DNA of 36,944 bases from Candidatus Gottesmanbacteria bacterium GW2011_GWA2_43_14 (GTDB taxonomy: Bacteria > Patescibacteriota > Microgenomatia > 2-02-FULL-39-11): contig LCFP01000005.1 in NCBI GenBank assembly GCA_000999095.1, positions 1-36,944 of the forward strand, in the 5' to 3' direction. The translations under genes and the position numbers were made by a program. The notes under the pieces were generated by a model. It worked only from the letters and a program-made list of their open reading frames with translations, was not told the DNA's origin and did not search any database. This document shows positions 8,325-16,368 of this stretch, piece after piece. Numbering within the stretch: the stretch's first letter is position 1; each line of letters begins with the position of its first letter.

Positions 8325-9094
8325 AAATTTCTTCTCATTTTTCTCAATTACTCAGTCAAATAGAGGGTAGACTTTCTATCTCGGATATCTTTCATAAAAA
8401 AACGAATAATAGAACACTAAAGACTAATGACAACCCGAATGATTGGCCCGATTCATGGAAGAAAATATATTTCAAAACCTATCCTCGATTTGAAAAGAAG
8501 CATTGCGATTTATCCGATTCAGATGAAATAGATAAGTTATTACGCAATCGGCGTTCTATCCGTAAGTTTACGAATAAACCGATTTCATTTAAAGAATTAT
8601 CGCATCTTCTCTATTTTTCTTGTGGTCTTATTCACACCGATGGAAATTATGATAATTCAAGAAGACCATATCCATCGGCCGGTGGCAGATATCCACTAGA
8701 AGTGTATCCAATTATTTTAAACGTCGATGGATTAAAAAAAGGTCTGTATCATTACAATATTCGGGATAATGATCTTGAAATACTGCTCGAAGAAAATCTA
8801 TCGTTATGGGTCTCGAAAACATTTGGCAGGCAAGATTGGACACTTCATTCATCAGTTCTTTTTATTATTACTTCTGTTTTGGATCGTAATAGAATTAAAT
8901 ATTATGATAGAGGATATAGATTCTCATTATTAGAGGCTGGGCACTTAGGTCAAAATATTTGTCTTTTGGCTGAAAAACGAAAACTAGGATCCTGTCCGCT
9001 TGGTGGTTATATTGATTCAGAGGTAGATAAGTTATTGGATATACAAAATACAAAAGAAGTTACATTATATGCTGTTGCCGTTGGAAAAGTATGA
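8321..9094 (+). CDS. SagB-type (nitroreductase-fold) dehydrogenase
   Basis: LLRNRRSIRKFTNKPISFKELSHLLYFSCG...RRPYPSAGGRYPLEVYPII and LEAGHLGQNICLLAEKRKLGSCPLGGY. ATGA overlap with the YcaO gene. Confidence 0.85.
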   Translation: MKISSHFSQLLSQIEGRLSISDIFHKKTNNRTLKTNDNPNDWPDSWKKIYFKTYPRFEKKHCDLSDSDEIDKLLRNRRSIRKFTNKPISFKELSHLLYFSCGLIHTDGNYDNSRRPYPSAGGRYPLEVYPIILNVDGLKKGLYHYNIRDNDLEILLEENLSLWVSKTFGRQDWTLHSSVLFIITSVLDRNRIKYYDRGYRFSLLEAGHLGQNICLLAEKRKLGSCPLGGYIDSEVDKLLDIQNTKEVTLYAVAVGKV

Positions 9095-10359
9095 AATATA
9101 ACAGAACAAAACTAAATAATGGATCATCATTAGCTGTCATACAAATACCACACTCAACGAGTGTAACTATTTCCGCATATATAAAGGCGGGATATCGTTA
9201 CGACCCGATAAATAAACCTGGATTAGCACACTTTACTGAACATATGCTTTTTACCGGAACAAAAAAGTATCCATCACATTCTAGACTGGCATACGAGATT
9301 GAACGGTATGGCGGATTTCATATGGCTTTTACCTGGATTGATTATCAAAATCATTTTATCCGTTTTCCCCGTGACCAATTTCATTTAGGAATAGAAATAT
9401 TATTGGATACTCTTTTTCATTCCCTTATCCTTCGTGAAGAAGTTGAAAAAGAAAAGGGTACGGTAAAGGAGGAGATATTACGAAACATCTCTGATCCCGA
9501 AAAAGCTGTTTGGAGTTATGTTTTTCTACCTCTTTTTTTTAAAAGTACATCACTTTCTCGACCGTATTCTGGAATGACAACAGATGTGGGGAAATTTACA
9601 AGAGAGGATGTTTATCAATTTACCCGCTCACATTTTCAACCAGAAAATGTTGTCTATCTTATTACAGGTAACGTCAAATTATACGAAGCAGAACAAACAA
9701 TCAATAAGTATTTAAAAAAGTATTCATTCGAATTGAAAAGACCGATAGAATCAACTATTAAGAGAAAAATAGATCACCGGGTATCCGTAAAGTTTTATGA
9801 ATCAGATTCTATTTCGCTCATTGTAGCTATTCCTACCGTAAGCATCTATTCTTCTGATCGTCATGCACTTGAGATATTACGCAATATGCTCTCAAGAGAT
9901 TTTGGTGCAAGTCTCCCGGATAAATTACGCAATCAGGGAGGACTCATTTATACATGGTCGTCTTCTCATGATAATCTTTTTGATACCGGATATCTTTTAT
10001 TTAAAACCGCGGCGAATAAAAAAAATATTATCAAAGTAATTCATATCATTATCGAGGAATTTCAACGAATCGCCCAAGGAGAAATACAGGATGAAGAGAT
10101 TGAGACTGCGAAAGGAAATCTTGTTGGTCGCATTCTTACCAATATAGAGACCGGATCAGATTATATCCATTGGTATGGTTTACAGGAATTTTATACTCTG
10201 AATAAAATTCTTCATATTCCTGATCAAATAGATATTTATAAACATATTACAAAAAAAGATATTTTGACTGTTGCAAAACGATATTTTACAATCGACAAAA
10301 TTTATATTGCGGCCTGCGGTGATGTCAGGAAAAGAGAATTAGAAAAATTGCTTATATAA
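9091..10359 (+). CDS. M16 (insulinase/pitrilysin) family zinc metallopeptidase
   Basis: HFTEHMLFTGTKKYP zinc motif (HxxEH) with a downstream EKEKGTVKEEI glutamate region. ATGA overlap with the SagB gene. Confidence 0.9.
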   Translation: MKYNRTKLNNGSSLAVIQIPHSTSVTISAYIKAGYRYDPINKPGLAHFTEHMLFTGTKKYPSHSRLAYEIERYGGFHMAFTWIDYQNHFIRFPRDQFHLGIEILLDTLFHSLILREEVEKEKGTVKEEILRNISDPEKAVWSYVFLPLFFKSTSLSRPYSGMTTDVGKFTREDVYQFTRSHFQPENVVYLITGNVKLYEAEQTINKYLKKYSFELKRPIESTIKRKIDHRVSVKFYESDSISLIVAIPTVSIYSSDRHALEILRNMLSRDFGASLPDKLRNQGGLIYTWSSSHDNLFDTGYLLFKTAANKKNIIKVIHIIIEEFQRIAQGEIQDEEIETAKGNLVGRILTNIETGSDYIHWYGLQEFYTLNKILHIPDQIDIYKHITKKDILTVAKRYFTIDKIYIAACGDVRKRELEKLLI

Positions 10360-10362
10360 TCT

Positions 10363-11148
10363 ATGACTCAAGATGAGCGGCTAATAGAAGCGTATTATGG
10401 TCAAGATGTAGATATTACAAACCCGAATTTAGTTGCACTTATTACAGAGGGATATAAGTTTGACACTTGTATTTTAAATGAGGATTTTATCAATTGGCGT
10501 GGAAAGGTCGAGTATCATTTTGTAGAGATTGTGTATTTGGCAAAAATTCATAATATTGATGTTGCTTCATTAAGTGTAAATACTCGGCCAAATACTCTTG
10601 CAGATCCATTTTGGAAGGAATTACTGGCAAGACGACCAGAAAAATCTGATCCAAACCTACTGGCTATTTATATTCAGGGAATAGTTGTTCATCCATCGTA
10701 TCAAAACCAGGGAATTGCTAGTCAATTACTCCGGACAATGGTTGATTATTACCATCCCTCGGTAATTCTCGGTCAAACAAAAACGCCAGAAGCAGTGAGT
10801 GTACGGTCTAAAGTACTTGCTGAGGTGGGATATAGATCATTTTATGGTTTCAATGAAGTGACTCCCGGATGTGACTATAATAAAGAAGGTGAAGGACGAG
10901 ATTTTATCCAAGCAGCTTTTGCTTCTGAACATTTTGCTTCCGGTCAAACGATATCTGCGAGAGGAATTTATTTCGTAGATCCAGATGTCTTACCCTCATA
11001 TATGCCCGATGTGATGCGTGTTACTCCGGAAATAAAGAGAGCATTTATACCTGTACTTGAATCTCAAGAAGCAGTGGGACACTTAAAATCCGTTGCATCA
11101 GTACTTGTTTCGGTAAAAGAATCATTGATAGACCCACTTTCTGGGTGA
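10363..11148 (+). CDS. GNAT-family N-acetyltransferase-like protein
   Basis: Acetyl-CoA motif IYIQGIVVHPSYQNQGIASQLLRTMVDYY. Start 4 nt after the M16 stop codon. Confidence 0.75.
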   Translation: MTQDERLIEAYYGQDVDITNPNLVALITEGYKFDTCILNEDFINWRGKVEYHFVEIVYLAKIHNIDVASLSVNTRPNTLADPFWKELLARRPEKSDPNLLAIYIQGIVVHPSYQNQGIASQLLRTMVDYYHPSVILGQTKTPEAVSVRSKVLAEVGYRSFYGFNEVTPGCDYNKEGEGRDFIQAAFASEHFASGQTISARGIYFVDPDVLPSYMPDVMRVTPEIKRAFIPVLESQEAVGHLKSVASVLVSVKESLIDPLSG

Positions 11149-11233
11149 ACTTAGTTTACAAGCGCATTTTTATATCTATGTTTCTCTGAGGATGTAAACG
11201 AAACTCTGATACTATGCAAAGGCCTTCAGGACT

Positions 11234-11262
11234 TGACAAAGCTTTTTTACAATGATAGACTA
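11234..11262 (+). promoter_or_regulatory. Candidate promoter downstream of RiPP cluster
   Basis: TTGACA - 17 nt - TAGACT, immediately after the repeated word aaaggccttcaggact. Confidence 0.35.
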
Positions 11263-11332
11263 GCCCGCTAGTACAGTCTATTCCAAAAAAAATAGAATGA
11301 TGTCTCTTTTTATTGCCCAAAAGAAATTTAAG

Positions 11333-11370
11333 AACTCTGGTTATTAACTTGCCGCCAGAGTTTTTCTTTT
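11333..11370 (+). terminator. Intrinsic terminator
   Basis: aactctgg/ccagagtt stem followed by tttttctttt. Confidence 0.65.
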
Positions 11371-11379
11371 GGCTAAAGT

Positions 11380-11444
11380 CCCTTCCGGGGGGTGGATAAG
11401 ATGTTGGGCAGGCGTCTTATCCCCCCGCTGGAGGGGATTTTTTT
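11380..11444 (+). terminator. Long GC-rich imperfect hairpin with T tract
   Basis: cccttccggggggtggataaga ... tcttatccccccgctggaggg followed by attttttt. Confidence 0.5.
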
Positions 11445-11452
11445 GGGGTTGT

Positions 11453-13852
11453 TCAGATGGCTGAACGGTCGATTTTGTAGACTCTGGTTGCGCCGCTTTC
11501 GAAGACAACCCGGCCGATTTGGCTGAATTTATCTTCCGAGAGCTGTGGATATTTCTCCCTTTCCAAAGAACCGACAAAAACGTAATCGATATTGTATTTG
11601 GTGATGATTGTTCCTGCTTCTTCAGTATTAACCGTCTGATAGAGGGTTTCGACTTCCGGGATGCGTTTGCCGGCCTCATCATAGGAACCCCGCCACAGCC
11701 ATTCATGCACAGGCCAGCCGACCACTGTCGGCAGTCCGGTATAGGAAGAGACACGGGAATAATCGGTATAGGATTCACCGACCGCTTCGGCGATTACCGG
11801 CTGGCTCTGACAGCCGACCACCGGATTGGCACTGCAGCCGGCGTTTTGCCTCAGCCACTCAATCGCCCGGTAGTCATCAGGAAACTGTTCCAGCATCCAG
11901 ACAAGCCCGTTTTGCCCTTTATATTGTTTAAGTTGTCCGTAGTAGGAGTTAATGGCGAAGTACGGGTAAATGGCGATCAGGGTAAAGAAGAAGATAAAAA
12001 GGGTGTTGTAGAGGGTGTAGGTAAACCCGAGGATGTATTTGGCAGCGTATTCCCTGATGCGGAAAATTATAAAGGCAGAGGATATTCCCAGCATCATAAA
12101 AGCCTGGTAGCCCAGTTTAAACATGGTATTGGCCCTATAATGCGCCGGGTAGATATCTTTGATATAGAAAAACTCCGGAAAAATCAGTAAAAGGGTCGAG
12201 ATAAGGATCATCATCAGGACGAAAGCATCGATAGGAGACAAAAGTCTCAGAAAAGGAAAAAACTGCGAAAAACGGTTTTTAAAAGTGAAAAGAAATCTTT
12301 GTTTCAGACTCCTAATGCCGGATTTTAATTTGCTGGTTTCGTTCAGAAACAGCTTATATTTATTGCTGATTACAAAAACCAGATAACCCGCAACAGAGTA
12401 GTAGAAAAAGCCCCACAAAAGAGACATCATCCATAAAGCCGATTTCTGGCACTTGCCGGTTTCAAAAAGAAACGGTCCCAGCTTTTTTTCCAAAAGAAAT
12501 TTTGGAGCACAGAGAACGCCGATACCGGATGCGAACGGTTTGAAGCTGATCATAAAAGGGAAGTTGGCCAGGAGGAAAAAAAACAGCAAAAAGAGTGAAG
12601 CAGATCCCGTTTTATAGAATATGGAAAAAACAGAGCGGTTTTCCCCATTTTTAAAATTCAAATAAAGGAAGACCAAGCCCGTCAAAACAAGATAAATCAA
12701 GCCGTCCCAGGCGTTGGTCATATACATGACGGCGATTAAAAGTCCCAGGAGTATCAGGTATGGCAAAGGTATATAGGTATGCTGCCTGATATCTTCAGCA
12801 AGTCTGGTCAGGGAAAAAGGCCGGGAGCCATTTTCACCTTCTTTATTTTTGCCGATGGGAGCTGTTACCAAATGGAGAAGGAGCGCCAAAGTGAGAAGGA
12901 CAAAAGGAATGTCGGAAACATGCCCGTGAAGGTCAGCTACCACGAACGAATAGATGGGGAATTCATGGATGGTATTGGGGATGAATCTGGTGGCATTAGG
13001 ATACCAGTATCTTTCCGGATAAAAGCCTAAGGGAATTTGCCAGAATGGTTTAGGTGATTCATTGGGGTAGCCGGAGGTAAAAACATAAATGGTGTGCAGG
13101 TTGCCCCCCATGGAAACGATGAAAGCCGCCAGTATTCCGGCTATAAAAAGCTTGATATTTTGCCCCCGGCTCATAAACTTCCTACCTTTATTTACCAGGG
13201 GTTTTGCGGCCAGAAAAAGATAATAGAGATTAAGTCCCAGGCAAAAGGAGAGGGTAAAGGTAAAGGCAAACAGGGTATTCATCATCAGGTTGTAGGTGAC
13301 GGCAGAATCGATGCCCGAGAGCTTGGTCAGGAAAGCCGTGATGTAATGGCCGAAGTAGTAATAGTTGATAAAGTAGCCGCCTGAGTATTCAGGTGATTTG
13401 GTCAGCCATATATCAAGGGGAGGGAAGTAGGCTGATTTCAGGATGGAATTGACAAAGCCGTAATCCATGAATTTTTCCAAACCCCGGATTGACGGTTCGT
13501 TGCCCCGCACAAATGACCAGAAAACAATTGCTGCCAGAAAGAAAATCTCTTCGATTATCATCCATTTCCAGGGCCAATAGCCCGAGGATTCTTTATTTCT
13601 GCCGTAGATAATCAGGTTGACGATAGCCATCAGAAGCAATATCAAAAACAGGGAAATTTTGATGAAAGGCAAAAGATGCAGACTGCCGAAAAGCCAGATG
13701 ATATAAGAGGTGAAGAGTATGCCCAGGACTTTGGAAAAAATATAGCCGCGGTCGGCAAACCTTTTAAAAAGTGTCAGGGTAAGCGGCAGAAAGATGGTAC
13801 CGACGATCAAAAAAGTCAGCCACCAGACAAGAATTGCAGACAGGTCAGACAT
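11453..13852 (-). CDS. DUF2298 family multi-pass membrane protein
   Basis: About 800 aa, many TM segments, with SGGYFINYYYFGHYITAFLTKLSGI typical of DUF2298. Start placed at MSDLSAILVWW rather than the longest-ORF start. Confidence 0.75.
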   Translation of the reverse strand: MSDLSAILVWWLTFLIVGTIFLPLTLTLFKRFADRGYIFSKVLGILFTSYIIWLFGSLHLLPFIKISLFLILLLMAIVNLIIYGRNKESSGYWPWKWMIIEEIFFLAAIVFWSFVRGNEPSIRGLEKFMDYGFVNSILKSAYFPPLDIWLTKSPEYSGGYFINYYYFGHYITAFLTKLSGIDSAVTYNLMMNTLFAFTFTLSFCLGLNLYYLFLAAKPLVNKGRKFMSRGQNIKLFIAGILAAFIVSMGGNLHTIYVFTSGYPNESPKPFWQIPLGFYPERYWYPNATRFIPNTIHEFPIYSFVVADLHGHVSDIPFVLLTLALLLHLVTAPIGKNKEGENGSRPFSLTRLAEDIRQHTYIPLPYLILLGLLIAVMYMTNAWDGLIYLVLTGLVFLYLNFKNGENRSVFSIFYKTGSASLFLLFFFLLANFPFMISFKPFASGIGVLCAPKFLLEKKLGPFLFETGKCQKSALWMMSLLWGFFYYSVAGYLVFVISNKYKLFLNETSKLKSGIRSLKQRFLFTFKNRFSQFFPFLRLLSPIDAFVLMMILISTLLLIFPEFFYIKDIYPAHYRANTMFKLGYQAFMMLGISSAFIIFRIREYAAKYILGFTYTLYNTLFIFFFTLIAIYPYFAINSYYGQLKQYKGQNGLVWMLEQFPDDYRAIEWLRQNAGCSANPVVGCQSQPVIAEAVGESYTDYSRVSSYTGLPTVVGWPVHEWLWRGSYDEAGKRIPEVETLYQTVNTEEAGTIITKYNIDYVFVGSLEREKYPQLSEDKFSQIGRVVFESGATRVYKIDRSAI

Positions 13853-13904
13853 ATAATGAAAAATATTATAAACACTTTTAAGCGCCAGTAGAAGGAGTGA
13901 TATA

Positions 13905-14483
13905 ATGGCCAGCATGACAGGGAAAATCCGCCTCGGTTTGGATTTTGACGGAGTTGTAGCCTACAACCCATTCAGACTTGTCAGGGCGCCCTGGGCTTTT
14001 TTCAAAAACCGCTTTTTGGGAGTCAAAAAACTCTCCTTTTTTTATCCAAAAAATCAATTTGAAAAGATGATTTGGATTATCATGCATGATTCTTCAATCC
14101 TGCCTGCCAGAGGTAGCGGGCTATTAAGGGAATTAGTGGATCAGGATTTGATTGAAGTCCATCTGATAAGCGGCAGGTACAGTTTTTTGGACAATCATCT
14201 GTATGCCTGGCTTGACAGATTCGGCTTGAGAAAGATTTTCCGCAGCATAAATTTCAATGAACAGGACAAACAGCCTCATCTTTTTAAGGAGACGGTCATT
14301 AAAAAACTGGGTGTAGACATTTTTATTGAGGACAATTGGGACATCGTCGATTATCTGGACGGCAGGAGCAAAGCGCAGATTTACTGGATATACAATATAG
14401 TCGACCGTTTCCGGCCGTATGACAGGAAATATCCTTATTTGGAAAAAGCTTTAGAGGCAATCATGGGAAAAAAGGCTGTATGA
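13905..14483 (+). CDS. HAD-superfamily hydrolase/phosphatase-like
   Basis: LGLDFDGVVA motif I, LISGR motif II, IEDNWDIVDYL motif IV. Confidence 0.7.
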   Translation: MASMTGKIRLGLDFDGVVAYNPFRLVRAPWAFFKNRFLGVKKLSFFYPKNQFEKMIWIIMHDSSILPARGSGLLRELVDQDLIEVHLISGRYSFLDNHLYAWLDRFGLRKIFRSINFNEQDKQPHLFKETVIKKLGVDIFIEDNWDIVDYLDGRSKAQIYWIYNIVDRFRPYDRKYPYLEKALEAIMGKKAV

Positions 14484-15622
14484 GACTTCTTTTCACCATT
14501 ACTTTTTATAGCCCTTATTTATCCGGTCTGACCCTCTATGTTAAAAGACTGGCGGAAGCCTTCTCCGGGGAATATCCGACCACAGTTTTGACTTTCCGGC
14601 ATAAAAAAGAATTGCCGGTTTCTGAATCACTAAAGAACGTCAATATAGTCCGTGCTATTCCTTTAGTGAGCATCTCCAAAGGATTCCTCTCACCTGATTT
14701 TGTCGCAAAGTGCTGGTTATTGGTCAAAGATTGCGATGTAGTGGTTATTAACTTGCCTGAACTGGAAGGATTAGTGGCTGCCATTTTCGGAAAATTATTC
14801 AGAAAAAAAGTAATTTCAATTTATCACTGTGAGGTAATTTTGCCGGATAATTTTATCAATAAGATTATTCAGGCGGTCTTAAATTCAGCAAATTTTCTGA
14901 CATTATGGCTGTCGGAATCGATTGTGACTTACACTGATGATTTTGCCGTCAATTCCCGGTATCTAAACAGTTTTATCAAGAAAGTCAAAACAGTTTATCC
15001 CTTGATTAATAGTCCGGAAGTAAATAAAAGAGTACAAAATATTATCATAAAAAAAATCGGTACATCCAATTCAAAAATAATCGGGGTAGCAGCCCGTCTG
15101 GCTGCGGAAAAGGGGATCGAGTATTTATTGGAAGCAATTCCGTTAATCCGTCGGGAATTGGGAAAAATTGATTTCAAAATAGTAATTGCCGGATCCCTTT
15201 CGCCGGTCGGAGAGGAAAGCTATAAAAAGAAAATAACGGGTTTAGCGGAAAAATATAAGGACAGTGTAATTTTTCTGGGCGAAATACGGGAGAATAAGAT
15301 GGGCAGTTTCTATTCGCTGATTGATATCCTGGTCTTGCCTTCAGTCAATTCCACCGAAAGTTTCGGCATGGTTCAGGTAGAGGCGATGATGATGGGTGTG
15401 CCGGTGGTTGTTTCGGATCTGCCCGGAGTAAGGCAACCGGTAATCATAACCGGTATGGGCGTTGTCGTGCCGCCAAAAAATGCGGCCAGGCTGGCCTCAG
15501 CTATAGCGGAAACTGTGAGGCATAAATCCAAATTCATAAAACCAAAAGCTTTAATTAACGAAATATTTGCTGTCGAAAAAACAGTCCACTTCTACCGACG
15601 GCTGTTATCTTCCGAAAAATGA
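14480..15622 (+). CDS. GT4-family glycosyltransferase
   Basis: GVAARLAAEKGIEYLLEAIPLI and PSVNSTESFGMVQVEAMMMGVPVVVSDLPGVR. ATGA overlap with the upstream gene. Confidence 0.88.
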   Translation: MRLLFTITFYSPYLSGLTLYVKRLAEAFSGEYPTTVLTFRHKKELPVSESLKNVNIVRAIPLVSISKGFLSPDFVAKCWLLVKDCDVVVINLPELEGLVAAIFGKLFRKKVISIYHCEVILPDNFINKIIQAVLNSANFLTLWLSESIVTYTDDFAVNSRYLNSFIKKVKTVYPLINSPEVNKRVQNIIIKKIGTSNSKIIGVAARLAAEKGIEYLLEAIPLIRRELGKIDFKIVIAGSLSPVGEESYKKKITGLAEKYKDSVIFLGEIRENKMGSFYSLIDILVLPSVNSTESFGMVQVEAMMMGVPVVVSDLPGVRQPVIITGMGVVVPPKNAARLASAIAETVRHKSKFIKPKALINEIFAVEKTVHFYRRLLSSEK

Positions 15623-16368
15623 CAGTCAAGCATAAATTTGATAGTGATTATTTCAGTCAGGGACCTTATGCCGGGGTTTTGAGATCAGGATTTAGAAAAT
15701 ACCTGGGGAAATTTTACTGGGCCAGGCGCTTCTATGCCCGTCAGGTAAAAAAAATGACTCCGGCCGGTAGCAAGATTTTAGAAATAGGTTGTGGGTATGG
15801 AGACCTGCTGCATTTTCTGGAGGATGATTATCAAACTTACGGCACCGATATTTCAGCTCCTGCAATCAAAACAGCCAAACAAAGACTCCATAAAACCAAT
15901 TTGACGGTTCTCGCGGCAGAAAAAACTATGATACTGCCGGAAAAATTCCGGACAATTATTGCCGCTCATGTTCTGGAACATCTCGACGATCCCGATGAAG
16001 TTCTGAGACAAATCAGCATTGTCCTGGTTAAAGGAGGCAACTTTTTAATGATTGTGCCTAATTCTGATTCCTGGGGGCATAGAATAAAAGGTACGAAATG
16101 GATAGGCTACAAAGATAAAACACATATTTCTTTGTTCAGTCCGCAACAATGGCGACTGCTTCTGGATAAAAACGGTTTCAAAATCAAAAGCCTTTTTGGT
16201 GACGGTTTGTGGGACAGTCCTTACTTGCCTTTTATACCGGTCATTCTGCAAAAAATTATCTTCAGCCTTCCGGCCATTTTGCAAACTTTATCAGGCGTAC
16301 CCTTCATACCTGTTAAATGGGGTGAAAGCGTTGTTTTTTTAGCCCGAAAAGAGAAGAATTTATTTTAG
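15619..16368 (+). CDS. Class I SAM-dependent methyltransferase
   Basis: ILEIGCGYGDLLHFL motif I, AAHVLEHLDDPDEVLRQI. Confidence 0.88.
   Translation: MTVKHKFDSDYFSQGPYAGVLRSGFRKYLGKFYWARRFYARQVKKMTPAGSKILEIGCGYGDLLHFLEDDYQTYGTDISAPAIKTAKQRLHKTNLTVLAAEKTMILPEKFRTIIAAHVLEHLDDPDEVLRQISIVLVKGGNFLMIVPNSDSWGHRIKGTKWIGYKDKTHISLFSPQQWRLLLDKNGFKIKSLFGDGLWDSPYLPFIPVILQKIIFSLPAILQTLSGVPFIPVKWGESVVFLARKEKNLF

Noticed and set aside
11344-13384. ORFs 11344-11778, 11519-12190, 12779-13030, 13094-13384
   Set aside because: Antisense or alternate-frame ORFs inside the well-supported DUF2298 gene; no recognisable motifs.
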